Shown piece by piece: positions 1 to 9,674 of a stretch of 64,000 bases of DNA (its first letter is position 1; each line of letters begins with the position of its first letter). Under the pieces are notes generated by a model. It made no database searches. It was not told the origin of the DNA and saw only the letters and a program-made list of their open reading frames with translations. Source of the stretch: Mesorhizobium sp. (GTDB taxonomy: Bacteria; Pseudomonadota; Alphaproteobacteria; Rhizobiales; Rhizobiaceae); contig SUGL01000018.1 in the NCBI GenBank assembly GCA_004963905.1, positions 62,001 to 126,000 of the forward strand, read 5' to 3'. The position numbers were made by a program, and so were the translations under genes.

Positions 1-2
1 CG

Positions 3-866
3 CAGGACCTGGCGATGATCGTGAACAACCCGGCCTATGCTTCGTGGCAGTCGCTGCGCGAGAGCGAGGACGCCCGCTATATCGGTCTCACAATGCCGCG
101 TGTGCTGGCGCGCCTGCCTTACGGCACCGAAACCGTTCCGGTGAAGGGATTCACCTTCGAGGAAGAGGTGGGGGGCGACCACAACAAATATGTCTGGATG
201 AACGCCGCCTTCCCGATGGGGGTCAACATCAACCGCAGCCACAAGCTCTATGGCTGGGGCACGCAGATCCGCGGCGTCGAGAATGGCGGCACGGTGCTCA
301 ACCTGCCGGTGCACGCCTTCCCGACCGACGACGGGTCGATCGCGATGAAGTGCCCGACCGAGGTCGCCATCGACGACCGGCGCGAGGCGGAATTGGCCAA
401 GCTCGGCCTGATGCCGATCCTGCACCGGAAGAACACCGACCTCGCGGCCTTCATCGGCGCGCATTCGCTGCAGGACGACGAGACCCGCGCCGGCCGTCTG
501 GTCGATCCCGACGCGCAGTCGAACGAGCGGCTCAGCGCCAACCTGCCCTACCTTTTCCCCGTCTCGCGCTTCGCGCACTACCTGAAGGCGATTGCGCGCG
601 ACAAGATCGGCTCGTTCAAGGAACGCACCGACATGCAGATCTGGTTGACCGAATGGATCAACCGGTACGTGCTGGCCAACCCTGCCTTTGCCGACGACAA
701 GGCGCGCGCCAAGCGCCCGCTCGCCGCGGCCGAAGTCCAGGTCGACAGCGTCGAAGGCCGGCCCGGTTACTACAATGCCCGTTTCTATCTGCGTCCGCAC
801 TACCAGCTGGAAGGCATCAATGCCTCGCTCCGGCTGGTGTCCGAACTGCCGTCAGTGAAGGGCTGA
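3..866 (+). CDS. tssC: T6SS contractile sheath large subunit TssC (3' part)
   Basis: C-terminal 287 or so codons of the sheath protein TssC (VipB/ImpC), which with TssB forms the contractile sheath around the Hcp tube. The reading frame is open from the window edge, so the start lies upstream. Family features seen are the run MNAAFPMGVNINRS, a long helical middle, and the C-terminal strand pattern YNARFYLRPHYQLEGI followed by LRLVSELP, which is how TssC proteins end. hcp follows after 49 bases on the same strand and the rest of the locus is T6SS. tssB is expected just upstream but cannot be seen. Confidence 0.95.
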   Translation, partial: QDLAMIVNNPAYASWQSLRESEDARYIGLTMPRVLARLPYGTETVPVKGFTFEEEVGGDHNKYVWMNAAFPMGVNINRSHKLYGWGTQIRGVENGGTVLNLPVHAFPTDDGSIAMKCPTEVAIDDRREAELAKLGLMPILHRKNTDLAAFIGAHSLQDDETRAGRLVDPDAQSNERLSANLPYLFPVSRFAHYLKAIARDKIGSFKERTDMQIWLTEWINRYVLANPAFADDKARAKRPLAAAEVQVDSVEGRPGYYNARFYLRPHYQLEGINASLRLVSELPSVKG

Positions 867-915
867 AATAGCAAGCATAATGATCTGTTTCGTTTGAAAG
901 CGGTGGAGAAAGACA

Positions 916-1398
916 ATGCCGACAACAGTGAGAACGGATGGGCCTACAATGAAGATCGATGGTTTTTTGAAAGTCCCGGACATCAAGGGCCCGAGCAAGC
1001 GCGACGGCCATGAAGACGAGATCGAGATCCATGGCGTCGACTACAAGATGATCGCGCCCTACGATCCCAACTCGCTGTCGCGGCGCGGTCGCGTGTCGAT
1101 GGGGATGATCAAATTCACCAAGCACTACGACAAGTCGTCTCCCTACCTGAAGAAGGCGCTGTTCGAAAACAAGGCGCTCGACGAGGTGGTGTTTTCGGCG
1201 CGCCGCACCATCGACGGCGAGACCAGCGACTACCTGGTCGTGACGCTCACCGACGCCTCGATCATGGAATACGATATGCGGCAGGCCAACGACGAGGCCG
1301 ACCTGATCGAGGAAGAAGTCAGCTTCGCCTACAAGAAGATCAAGTTCGTCTATGACAAGGACGACGAGATCGAAATGGATGTCTATGTCGGCAAGTGA
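916..1398 (+). CDS. hcp: Hcp / TssD T6SS tube protein
   Basis: 160-residue Hcp, the hexameric ring protein that stacks into the inner tube and is secreted. The core starts MKIDGFLKVPDIKGPS and keeps the family pattern of paired beta strands with FTKHYDKSSPYLKKAL and a closing EEEVSFAYKKIKFVYD. The start at 916 is chosen because GGAG at 905-908 is spaced 7 bases from it. An internal ATG at 949 would give the usual short N-terminus, so the first 11 residues are atypical. It lies between tssC and tssE, and its 3' end overlaps the tssE start. Confidence 0.95.
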   Translation: MPTTVRTDGPTMKIDGFLKVPDIKGPSKRDGHEDEIEIHGVDYKMIAPYDPNSLSRRGRVSMGMIKFTKHYDKSSPYLKKALFENKALDEVVFSARRTIDGETSDYLVVTLTDASIMEYDMRQANDEADLIEEEVSFAYKKIKFVYDKDDEIEMDVYVGK

Positions 1399-2137
1399 GG
1401 CCAAACGGCCTGGTGCGAAAGCGCAGCTTGCCGGCAGTTCCCGGGCAAAGCGCGAGGCGGTCCAGCCCTCCCTCTGGGACCGCCTCATCAACGACTTGCC
1501 CGGGCTGACCTCGGAGATCGACGGGCTGCGCCGGCTGCTGGAAGAAGAACTCGGCGCCGAGCGCGTCGAGGCCCTTCTCGCCGGCAGCGCGCGCGCCATC
1601 GATGCCGATGCGGAATTGACGGCCGACCAGAAGCGGCGCCTGCACCGGCTTGTCTTCCAGACCGAGCACCGCGCCGAGATCGAAAGCCGCGGCGTGGTGG
1701 TGTCGGCGCGGGTGCTCAGGGAAGCCGTCCGGCGCGACATCGAAGCCCTGTTCAACACCGAGCGTTTTGAATCCGTTCCGATGCTCTCCGACGCCGAGCA
1801 CGAACAGCCATTGGACGAATTGCCGTCGCTCGCCGATTTCCCGGAAGTGCGGCGCAGCGTCGTCAATTATGGCGTGCCGTCCTTCTCCGGCCGCTCGTCG
1901 CGGGATTTCGACCGCGATACCTTGGCGCGCGAGATCCGCGCGGTGCTCGCAACTTTCGAGCCGCGTCTGAAGGAAAGCGCCACGACGGTCAACGTGACCC
2001 TCGGCGACAAGAGCGTCGGTCTGAAGATCGAGATCGATGCCGTGCTGATCATGACGCCGACGCCGGAACGCATGCGGCTGCGCACCACGATCAATCTCGA
2101 CAACGGCCTGGCGCGAACCGAATTCCGGGAGACCTGA
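1379..2137 (+). CDS. tssE: T6SS baseplate protein TssE (gp25-like)
   Basis: TssE, the gp25-like baseplate wedge subunit that seeds sheath assembly. The gp25 domain is the C-terminal half: NYGVPSFSGRSSRDFD, then a helix with LAREIRAVLATFEPRL, then VGLKIEIDAVL and a last strand MRLRTTINLDNG. At about 252 residues it is longer than many TssE proteins (about 140-180); the extra length is an N-terminal helical region with SLWDRLINDLPG. The start is uncertain: 1379 or 1385 (both ATG) overlap the end of hcp, and an upstream ATG at 1352 is also in frame. tssF starts one base after the stop. Confidence 0.9.
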   Translation: MSMSASEAKRPGAKAQLAGSSRAKREAVQPSLWDRLINDLPGLTSEIDGLRRLLEEELGAERVEALLAGSARAIDADAELTADQKRRLHRLVFQTEHRAEIESRGVVVSARVLREAVRRDIEALFNTERFESVPMLSDAEHEQPLDELPSLADFPEVRRSVVNYGVPSFSGRSSRDFDRDTLAREIRAVLATFEPRLKESATTVNVTLGDKSVGLKIEIDAVLIMTPTPERMRLRTTINLDNGLARTEFRET

Positions 2138-2138
2138 G

Positions 2139-4013
2139 ATGGATCGGGTCTTCGTCGAATATTACGAAGAAGAACTGACCCATATCCGGGCGCTGGCCGC
2201 GGAATTCGCCGACATGCATCCGGCGGTCGCCCGCAATCTTTCCCTCGACACCGTCCCCTGCCCCGACCCCTATGTCGAACGGCTGCTCGACGGCGTGGCC
2301 TTCCTCGCCGCGCGCACGCGGCTGAAGGTGGACGCCGAGCGCTCGCGCTTCTCGCGCGCCGTGCTCGACGTACTTTATCCGGACCTGGTGACGCCGGCGC
2401 CGGCAACGGCGATGGCCGTGCTGAAACCCGGCCAGCAGGTGCAGTCGATGATTGCCGGCCACGCCGTCGCGCGCGGCACGCGACTGGTCTCCGGCCTGCA
2501 TCCGGGGCTTTCGACACGCTCAACCTTCACCACCGCGCAAGAGGTCACGCTGTGGCCGATATCGATCACCTCCGTCAGCTATTTCCAGGACCGCAGCGCG
2601 TTGGCTGCCGCCGGCATCGCGCCGATCGGCGGCGTGCGCGGCGAAGCGGCGTTTCGCATCGCGCTCGCCCGAACCGGAAAGGGCAAACTCAGCGAACTGT
2701 CGCTCGACCGTCTCGACCTCTATTTCGCCGGGCGCACCAAGGCGCCGCTTCTGTTCGACGCGATCTTCGGCGCCTGCTCGGCCGTCGGCGCCCGAGCGGA
2801 GGGAAAGACCAACCCGCTCTCGGCCTTGCCCGAGCCCGAAATGGTCGGCATCCGCGACGATGAAGCCTTGATGCCGCGTACCCGTCCGACCTTCGAAGGC
2901 TACCGGCTGCTGCGCGAATATTTCATGATCCCGGAGCGCTTCCACTATGTGCGGGTCGCCGGACTGCAGCCGGTGGTGCGCAAATGCGAGGCGGGGATCG
3001 AGATCATCTTCCTGTTCCGCCGACCGGTGCCCGAGCTCGCAGATGTGACGCCGGCCGATCTCGAGCTGTTCGCGACGCCGCTCATCAATCTCTTCGAGCG
3101 GGAATGCAACGTCATCGAGATCGATCCGCGCAGGACGCGGCAGGTGGTGCACGCCGACCGCACCCGGGCGCGGGATTTCGAGGTCTTTCGGATCACCCGG
3201 GTCGAGGACGCCGACGCGGAAGGCGGCGAGGCGCAAATTCCCGAGCTTTTCAGCCTGGGGCAGAATCGCGGCAGCGGCTGGGTCTATTCGACAGAGCGGC
3301 GCCCGCGCCGGGCAACGGAAGACGAGCGGCGCGAGGGCCTGACCCGCACGTCCTACACGGGCGACGACGTGTTCCTGGCAGTCTCGCGCCCGGCAGGGAG
3401 CCCGGCGAACCGGCCGCTCAAGCGCCTCGACGTGATGGCGCTCTGCACCAATCGCGACCTGCCGATCCTGGACGACACACCGACGCTGACGCTGGAGACG
3501 GCCGATCCGGTCGAGGCGGTCAGGCTGCTCGGCGCGCTGCGGCCGCCGCAGCCGGCGATCCCGGCCTCGCTGCCGGCGGGCGCCGAGGGCGAATCCCGCG
3601 CCGACAATCTCGCCTGGCGGCTGGTGGCGCAGCTCTCGCTCAATTTCCTCAGCCTCGCCAAGGAGGGGCGCGGCGTCGATCCGCTGCATGCGCTGCTCGA
3701 TCTCTATGCCGATCGCGGCGATCCAAGCCTTGCCCGCAACGTGCATTCGATCACTCGCATCGACTCGCGCCCGGTCATCGAGCGGCTCAAGATCGACGGG
3801 CCGATGTGCTTCGGGCGGGGCACGGAAGTGACGCTGCATGTCGACCAGTCGGTGCTGGCGGGGCAAAGCACGCTGCTGCTTTCGGCCCTGCTTGCGCGGC
3901 TGTTTGCCCGCCATGCCGGAATAAACGGTTTCGTGCGGACGCGCACGCGGCTGCTGCAGAAGCAGGAGGATGTGCCATGGCCGATGACGCCCGGCAATCG
4001 CTACCTGATCTAG
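2139..4013 (+). CDS. tssF: T6SS baseplate protein TssF (VasA/ImpG)
   Basis: 624-residue TssF, the large baseplate wedge protein that forms a TssE-F-G complex under the sheath. The N-terminus (FVEYYEEELTHIRALA, EFADMHPAVARNL, PDPYVERLLDGVAFLAARTR) is the diagnostic TssF signature. The C-terminus has the conserved HSITRIDSRPV and a helix ending RTRLLQ. The length is normal for the family. It starts one base after tssE, and its last 37 bases overlap the tssG start, so translation is probably coupled. Confidence 0.96.
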   Translation: MDRVFVEYYEEELTHIRALAAEFADMHPAVARNLSLDTVPCPDPYVERLLDGVAFLAARTRLKVDAERSRFSRAVLDVLYPDLVTPAPATAMAVLKPGQQVQSMIAGHAVARGTRLVSGLHPGLSTRSTFTTAQEVTLWPISITSVSYFQDRSALAAAGIAPIGGVRGEAAFRIALARTGKGKLSELSLDRLDLYFAGRTKAPLLFDAIFGACSAVGARAEGKTNPLSALPEPEMVGIRDDEALMPRTRPTFEGYRLLREYFMIPERFHYVRVAGLQPVVRKCEAGIEIIFLFRRPVPELADVTPADLELFATPLINLFERECNVIEIDPRRTRQVVHADRTRARDFEVFRITRVEDADAEGGEAQIPELFSLGQNRGSGWVYSTERRPRRATEDERREGLTRTSYTGDDVFLAVSRPAGSPANRPLKRLDVMALCTNRDLPILDDTPTLTLETADPVEAVRLLGALRPPQPAIPASLPAGAEGESRADNLAWRLVAQLSLNFLSLAKEGRGVDPLHALLDLYADRGDPSLARNVHSITRIDSRPVIERLKIDGPMCFGRGTEVTLHVDQSVLAGQSTLLLSALLARLFARHAGINGFVRTRTRLLQKQEDVPWPMTPGNRYLI

Positions 4014-5059
4014 CGCGGCCCGCCCCGAGCGGGGCCGCGCCTGAGGGACTCGGCGCGCTGTCGGAAGGCTTCGACTTCTTCGAGCTGCTGCGCCGGCTGG
4101 AGCAGAGGGGCGGGCTGTTCGGCTATTCCGGCCAGGCCAGTCGCGAGCCGGCGCGGCTCGGCCAGCATGTGCGCCTGAGCTTTTCGGCCAGGGACGTGGT
4201 CAAATTCCAGGAGGCGGGCGAAAAGGCCCCGGCGCGGATAACCGTCGCCAATCTGGGACTCCTGGGACCTGAAGGACCGATGCCGCTGCATCTGACGCGC
4301 TGGGTGCTCGACCGGCTGTCGCAGCGCTGGTTCACCGGCGCCGACGCGGAGCAGACCAGCGACACGACCTTCGTCGACTTCGTCAACATCCTGCAGCATC
4401 GCATGATCGCGCTTTACTACCGGGCCTGGGCGGACGCGCATCCGGCGGTGCAGGTCGAGCGCTCGGTCGGCGGACGCATCCGCGCCATGCTGGAAGCGAT
4501 GGCGGGGATCGGCCTTCCCGGCACCCAGGATCCCGAACTCGACACGGTGCGGCTGCGCCAGGCCGGATCGCTCGCCAACCAGGTCGACGGCGCGGAGCGG
4601 CTGACGCTGTTTCTCGCCACGGCCTTCAAGGTGCCGGTTGAGATCAAGGAATTCGTCGCCGCCTGGATCACAATACCGGCGGCGCTGCAGAGCCGCGTCG
4701 GCAAGGCCTATGCGGCGCTCGGGCGTGGGGCGACGATCGGCCCGCGCGTCTTCAGCCGTCAGAGCCGGATCGAATTGCGCATAGGTCCGCTCAGCCTCGA
4801 CGACTTCAAGTCCTTCCTGCCCGGCGAGCGGCGCCTCGCCATTTTCAAGAAGGCAGTGCGCGACATGATCGGCGAGGCGCTCGATGTCGATTTGCGCATC
4901 GTGCTTGCGCGCGACGCCGTGCCGCCGCCAAGGATCGGAACTGTCCGGCTTGGCCGGACCTCCTGGCTCGCACGCCCCGCCGAAAAGGGAGACGCCGACG
5001 ATCTCAAGCTGCGCACGATCGTCGGCTGGCGGCCGGAAATGGCGGAGGCGGCCGCATGA
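3977..5059 (+). CDS. tssG: T6SS baseplate protein TssG (VasB/ImpH)
   Basis: 360-residue TssG, partner of TssF in the baseplate. The signature FDFFELLRRLEQRGG near the N-terminus is followed by a family core (LGLLGPEGPMPLHLTRWVLDR, FVDFVNILQHRMIALYYRAWA) and the C-terminal IGPLSLDDFKSFLPG. The ATG at 3977 has a full AGGAGG at 3964-3969 with 7-base spacing, inside the end of tssF. The open frame extends far upstream only as a shadow of tssF. The stop overlaps the tagH start as ATGA. Confidence 0.95.
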   Translation: MADDARQSLPDLARPAPSGAAPEGLGALSEGFDFFELLRRLEQRGGLFGYSGQASREPARLGQHVRLSFSARDVVKFQEAGEKAPARITVANLGLLGPEGPMPLHLTRWVLDRLSQRWFTGADAEQTSDTTFVDFVNILQHRMIALYYRAWADAHPAVQVERSVGGRIRAMLEAMAGIGLPGTQDPELDTVRLRQAGSLANQVDGAERLTLFLATAFKVPVEIKEFVAAWITIPAALQSRVGKAYAALGRGATIGPRVFSRQSRIELRIGPLSLDDFKSFLPGERRLAIFKKAVRDMIGEALDVDLRIVLARDAVPPPRIGTVRLGRTSWLARPAEKGDADDLKLRTIVGWRPEMAEAAA

Positions 5060-6513
5060 GCCTGCTGCTGACGCTGGAACAAGGCCCGCGCTCCCAGGTG
5101 GTCAGGCAGACCCGACTGGACGAGGGCGAATTGGTGATCGGCCGCAGCGCCGACGCCGGCTGGCAGATCGACGATCCGGACATGTTCGTCTCGCGCGCTC
5201 ATTGCAAGATCAGCGGCGGCCGCGACGGCTACTTCGTCACCGACACCTCGAGCAGCGGGCTCTTCATCGACGATTCCGACAGCCCCCTCGGCGCCGGCAG
5301 GTCGACGCGGCTGCAGAGCGGCATGCGATTGAGGTTGGGCGACTACGTGCTCTATGTCGAGGTCCAGCCGAACGCGAGCCAGACGTCGGTCGGCCAGGCC
5401 GCCAACCATTCGGCCCCCGCATGGTCGCCGCCGCCACAGCCGCGATCTTCGCCCAGCATCGGCGGCGACGACTTCTTTTCGGCCAAGGTCGAGGAAGAAC
5501 CGCGGCGGCCGCGTCCGGCCAATCTGCCGGACCCGTTCGAGCAGCCCGTGCCCGGCGCCTATGACCGCGCCTCGAACCAGCGCAGCTCGCCCGCCTTCGA
5601 CGATCCGTTCAGCCTCGACCCGGTTGCGACGCCAGCCTCGAGCGACGACGCGGCGGCGGGCCGGTCGGATCCGTTCGGCTTCGGCGACATGCCGTCGCCC
5701 AGCGATCCAGCGGAGCCCACACCGAAAGCGTCCAGCTTCGATGACGATTTCAGCTTCGGGCCGGCCGCTACGCCTGCTTCCACCAACGGCGCCGATCCGG
5801 CTGGCCGCGGCGAGCAGTTGGCCGACAAACCGCAGGCCGCCCATCCCTGGGATATGCCGGTGCGTGCTGCGGAGCCCCCTCCTCCGCCGCGCCCCGTTTC
5901 CGCGCCCAAGCCGTCCCGCCCGGAACACGCGGCCCCTGCCTCGGAGATGGCGCTTCGCGCCGCGTTCCTGCGCGGCATGGGTGTCGAGGAAGCCGATTTT
6001 CCCGGCCGCGACGCGGTCGCCGAAATGGAGAAGTTCGGGCGCGAATACCGGCTGATGCTGGATGGCTTGATGCAGCTTCTGCGCAAGCGCGCCGAGGAAA
6101 AGGGCAGCGCGCGCGTCGCCCAGACGATGGTCGGGGCCTCGGAAGTCAATCCGCTCAAGTTCCTGCCGACGGTCGAGGACGTCATCGTCACCATCATCTC
6201 GGAGCGCAGCCCCGGCTTCCTCTCCGGCGAAGCGGCGATCGGCGATGCGGTGCGCGACCTCGCGCAGCACCATGTGCGCGCCTGGCGCGGCGTGCAGGCA
6301 GCGCTTCGGCGCATGATCGACCGGTTCGATCCGGCCGCGATCGAGGAAGAGCTGAAATCCAATTCCGCGATCGGCAACCTGCTTTCGGGCGGGCGCAGCG
6401 CCAAGCTGTGGGAGCTTTACCAGAAACGCCATCGCGACATCGCCCAAAGCGCGGAATCGAGCTTCCTGGGCGAGATCGGCGCGGACTTCAGGGATGCTTA
6501 CGAAGAGGAGTAG
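5056..6513 (+). CDS. tagH: FHA-domain T6SS protein TagH/ImpI (first copy)
   Basis: 485-residue Fha protein. The N-terminal forkhead-associated domain (about residues 1-100) has the phosphothreonine-binding residues G29-R30 and S46..H49. A Pro/Ser/Asp-rich linker follows (about 110-300). The C-terminal TagH/ImpI domain (about 310-485) has NPLKFLPTVEDVI. Fha proteins are substrates of the PpkA kinase and PppA phosphatase in the threonine phosphorylation pathway that sets T6SS assembly; both enzymes are encoded at 27.9-31.2 kb. The start overlaps the tssG stop. A second Fha gene lies at 21205, so two phospho-readers are available. Confidence 0.93.
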   Translation: MSLLLTLEQGPRSQVVRQTRLDEGELVIGRSADAGWQIDDPDMFVSRAHCKISGGRDGYFVTDTSSSGLFIDDSDSPLGAGRSTRLQSGMRLRLGDYVLYVEVQPNASQTSVGQAANHSAPAWSPPPQPRSSPSIGGDDFFSAKVEEEPRRPRPANLPDPFEQPVPGAYDRASNQRSSPAFDDPFSLDPVATPASSDDAAAGRSDPFGFGDMPSPSDPAEPTPKASSFDDDFSFGPAATPASTNGADPAGRGEQLADKPQAAHPWDMPVRAAEPPPPPRPVSAPKPSRPEHAAPASEMALRAAFLRGMGVEEADFPGRDAVAEMEKFGREYRLMLDGLMQLLRKRAEEKGSARVAQTMVGASEVNPLKFLPTVEDVIVTIISERSPGFLSGEAAIGDAVRDLAQHHVRAWRGVQAALRRMIDRFDPAAIEEELKSNSAIGNLLSGGRSAKLWELYQKRHRDIAQSAESSFLGEIGADFRDAYEEE

Positions 6514-6516
6514 GAC

Positions 6517-6969
6517 ATGATCGATCGACGCGAATTCATCGTTGCCCTCGGCGCGACGGGGCTGCTCGCTGCTTGCCAGAGCGGCCCGCCGAAACCATCG
6601 GTTATCTCGGTCAATGTGAGCGGTGGCGCAGGCATGAATCCGGGACCGGGCGGCGGCGACAGGCCGGTTACCGTGCTGGTGATGCGGCTTGCCAGCACCG
6701 GCAAGTTCAATTCGGCCGACTATTTCGCGCTGCAAGGCGATGCGGGCTCGGCGCTCGGCGCCGATCTCATCGGATCCGACGCGATCTCCGTCGCTCCGGG
6801 CAAGACCGCCGCCAAGACCATCACGGTCGAGCCGAACGCGACGGCGCTCGGCTTCGTCGCGCTGATCCGTGAACCTGGCGGCAGGAACTGGCGCACGACC
6901 AAGTCGGTGTCGCCAGGGTCGAAATTCACCATCAACGTCAGCCTCGGCAAGGGCGGCATTTCCGCCTGA
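6517..6969 (+). CDS. tssJ: T6SS outer-membrane lipoprotein TssJ
   Basis: 150-residue TssJ, the lipoprotein that anchors the TssJLM complex in the outer membrane. The signal peptide ends in the lipobox LAAC with Cys20 as the lipidated residue. The mature part carries the TssJ pattern: RPVTVLVMRLASTGKF, a DYFAL segment, IGSDAISVAPG and the end SKFTINVSLGKGG. The N-terminal DRREFI resembles a twin-arginine motif, so export could be by Tat; this is an inference from five residues. It begins 3 bases after tagH. It is the only TssJ in the window although two TssL/TssM pairs are encoded. Confidence 0.9.
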   Translation: MIDRREFIVALGATGLLAACQSGPPKPSVISVNVSGGAGMNPGPGGGDRPVTVLVMRLASTGKFNSADYFALQGDAGSALGADLIGSDAISVAPGKTAAKTITVEPNATALGFVALIREPGGRNWRTTKSVSPGSKFTINVSLGKGGISA

Positions 6970-7006
6970 CGGCGAGACAACAGGTGGCAGTGCAGAGAGC
7001 AGCAGC

Positions 7007-8341
7007 ATGAACGACACAAACAGGGTGCTATGGTCCGAGGGGCTCTTCTTGAGGACCCAGCACTTCCAGCAGCAGGACCGGTTCTTCGAGGGGATGGTGC
7101 GCGGCGCCTTGCAGGCCGGCCAGCTCCATACGTTCGGCTTCCAGCAGCTGACGCTCGACCAGTCGCTGCTCGACGCCGGCCAGGTTTCGATCGTCTCGGC
7201 CAGGGGCATTTTTCCGGACGGCACGCCCTTCTCCATTCCGGAGCTGATGGACGCGCCCAAGCCATTGCCGGTCACGGCCGACACGGGTGCAGGCGCGGTG
7301 CTGGTCGCGCTGCCGCTCGAGCCGCCCGGCGGCGTCGGTTTCGATCCGGCGCACGCCGCATCGACCGGCGCGCGCTATCACGGCAAGATCGTCTCGGTGC
7401 GCGATGCCGTGCAAGGCGGTGCGGACGCGGAAGAGATCGAGATCGCCCGGCCGCAGGCAGTGCTGCTTGCGCCGGGCAAATCGGTCGGCGGCTACACCGC
7501 GCTGCCGGTCGCCGACATCAAGGGCGTTCGCGCCGACGGCGGCGTCTCGCTCGACGAGAGCTTCCTGCCGCCGACGCTGATCACCGGCGCGGTCGCCTGG
7601 TACCGGCAATTGCTGCAGGAGGTGGTCACCGGCCTGGACCAGATCGCCGAGGCGCATGGCAAGATGGTGATGGGCGGGCCCGGTCGCAGCGTCGAGGACC
7701 TTTTGATGCTTCACCTTGCCAATGCCGCGCGGCCGCGGCTCGCGCACATGCTGGCGCAGGATGTCTTTCATCCGGCCGAGCTCTATCTCGAGCTGGCCGG
7801 TCTCGCCGGCGAGATGGCGACTTACGGCTCCAGCTCGCGAAGGCTTGGCGAGCTGCCGGCCTACGACCACATGGCGCCTGGACCGGCCTACATGGCGCTT
7901 GCCGACGCCTTGCGCTCGCTGATCCTCAGCCTGCGCTACATCGAGCCGAAATCGCGCGCGCTGCCGGTCATGCGGCATGCGACCAATGTGTGGAAGGTCC
8001 GCATCGACAATCCGAAGCTTCTGGTCGCCAGCCGCATCGTCATCCGCGTCGGCTCCGAACTGTCGGAAGACGCGCTGCGCAAGATCTTCGTCAACCAGGC
8101 GACCGTCGGGTCGGCCGACCAGTTCGAGGGCCTGTGGAAGTCGCGCCTGCCAGGCATTCCGCTGAAGCCGTTGCACTCGCAGCCGCGAGAGATCCCCTAT
8201 GACGGCGACCGGCTGTGCCTGGAGCTGGACCAGAAGAGCGAGCATTGGGCCTCGCTGCTCGACGCTCCCGGCTTCGTCATCGGCGTTTCCGGTGTGCTGC
8301 CGAGCGAGCCGCAGGTCGACTGCTATTCGGTGAACAGGTGA
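7007..8341 (+). CDS. tssK: T6SS baseplate-to-membrane connector TssK
   Basis: 444-residue TssK, the trimeric receptor-binding-like protein that connects the baseplate to the TssJLM membrane complex. The family N-terminus VLWSEGLFLRTQHFQQQD is clear. Further matches are GRSVEDLLMLHLANAARP in the middle helical domain and YIEPKSRALPV before the C-terminal head. ATG 7007 is chosen because the protein family begins right at this point; the frame is open further upstream but unlike TssK. tssL follows after 4 bases. Confidence 0.95.
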   Translation: MNDTNRVLWSEGLFLRTQHFQQQDRFFEGMVRGALQAGQLHTFGFQQLTLDQSLLDAGQVSIVSARGIFPDGTPFSIPELMDAPKPLPVTADTGAGAVLVALPLEPPGGVGFDPAHAASTGARYHGKIVSVRDAVQGGADAEEIEIARPQAVLLAPGKSVGGYTALPVADIKGVRADGGVSLDESFLPPTLITGAVAWYRQLLQEVVTGLDQIAEAHGKMVMGGPGRSVEDLLMLHLANAARPRLAHMLAQDVFHPAELYLELAGLAGEMATYGSSSRRLGELPAYDHMAPGPAYMALADALRSLILSLRYIEPKSRALPVMRHATNVWKVRIDNPKLLVASRIVIRVGSELSEDALRKIFVNQATVGSADQFEGLWKSRLPGIPLKPLHSQPREIPYDGDRLCLELDQKSEHWASLLDAPGFVIGVSGVLPSEPQVDCYSVNR

Positions 8342-8345
8342 GGCC

Positions 8346-9674
8346 ATGAGCCGGGATGATCCTTTCGGACTGTCGGAGGATCGCGAACGCACGCGCATCC
8401 GGCTGACGGGCGCCTCGCCCCGGCCGATGGCGCCGCTGACGCCGGGCACCCCGGTAAAGCGGGCGCGCGCCCATCCCAACACGCTGATCAACACATTCGC
8501 GCCGCTGCTCGAATTCGCGCCGGAGCTCGAAAGCGCGCTCGCGCCCGAGAATCCGGAAGTGATGCGCACGCGCCTGCTCGACGAGCTGGTCCGGGCGCGC
8601 GACACCGCGATGGCGGCTGGCTCTTCGCTCGAGCGGGCCGACCAGGCCGCCTGGGCGGTGGCGGCCCTGCTCGACGACCTCGCGCTCAACACGCCCTGGG
8701 GCGGCGCCAGCGCCTGGCCGCGCCAGCCGCTCGTGGTAATGCTGCGCGGCGACGTCGATGCCGGCACGCAGTTCTTCTCGCGTCTCGACGAGCTGGAGCG
8801 GCACCCTAACCGCGACCGCGAAATGCTCGAGCTGCAATATTACTGCCTGGCGCTCGGCTTCCGCGGCAAGTATCGCGTGCCAGGCCGCGCCGGCGACCGC
8901 TCGCTCAACGCCGTTCGCGTGGCGGCGGCGCGCTTCCTGCGCAATGCCGACGCCGAAGACGCGCCGCTGTCGCCCAACTGGAAAGGCGTGACCGCTTCCG
9001 ACGAGCCGCAGCGCCTCATCGTGCCGATCTGGGTGATGGCGCTTGCGGCCGTGGTCATCGCCGCCGCCGCTTATGTCGGCCTGTCGATGGGGCTGAGCAG
9101 CCAGGCGGTCGAGCTGTCCGCACTGGTCCGCACGCTGCCGCCGCCCTCGCGTGGCGACGTCACCCGCGCCCCGCCCAAACCGGATGCTCCCGAACCGGAA
9201 CCGCCACAGCCGGTCGATTTCGCGCTGCTGCCGGAATTCAAGGCCGAGGCACCGGATAGCCTCAAGGGGGCGCTGAGCGGCACCGAGAGCGTGTCGCTGG
9301 CCAAGCTGGTCATCCAGTCTTCCAACCCCGAGCTGTTCCAGTCGTCGCGGCCAACGCTCACAGAAGGCTACGAGCCGCTGGTGGAGTCGATCGCCAAGGT
9401 GATCCTCGCCAACCAGGAGCTGATCGGGAACATCACCGTCGTCGGCCACACCGACAACGTGCGCCTGCAAAAATCCAATCCGCTTTCGTCCAACCAGCGG
9501 CTGTCGGAAGCGCGCGCCGAGACCATAGCCAAGCTTCTGGTGCAGGCCGGCGTGCCGCAGGAGCGCATCCATTCCGAAGGCCGCGCCGATACCGATCCGG
9601 TGGCCGACAACTCCACGCGTGAGGGCCGCGCGCTCAACCGCCGTGTCGAGGTCCTGGTCGAGAAGAGGCTCTGA
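8346..9674 (+). CDS. tssL: TssL with C-terminal OmpA peptidoglycan-binding domain (first copy)
   Basis: 442-residue TssL. The DotU-type cytoplasmic domain spans about residues 45-205 (LLDDLALNTPWGG, LELQYYCLALGFRGKYR). One transmembrane helix is at about 224-248, then a Pro-rich linker, then an OmpA/MotB-like domain at about 320-440 with VVGHTDN and the closing NRRVEVLV. This is the extended TssL type that binds cell wall directly. It forms the inner-membrane base with TssM, whose start overlaps its stop (TGATG). A second TssL of the same architecture is at 22670. Confidence 0.95.
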   Translation: MSRDDPFGLSEDRERTRIRLTGASPRPMAPLTPGTPVKRARAHPNTLINTFAPLLEFAPELESALAPENPEVMRTRLLDELVRARDTAMAAGSSLERADQAAWAVAALLDDLALNTPWGGASAWPRQPLVVMLRGDVDAGTQFFSRLDELERHPNRDREMLELQYYCLALGFRGKYRVPGRAGDRSLNAVRVAAARFLRNADAEDAPLSPNWKGVTASDEPQRLIVPIWVMALAAVVIAAAAYVGLSMGLSSQAVELSALVRTLPPPSRGDVTRAPPKPDAPEPEPPQPVDFALLPEFKAEAPDSLKGALSGTESVSLAKLVIQSSNPELFQSSRPTLTEGYEPLVESIAKVILANQELIGNITVVGHTDNVRLQKSNPLSSNQRLSEARAETIAKLLVQAGVPQERIHSEGRADTDPVADNSTREGRALNRRVEVLVEKRL

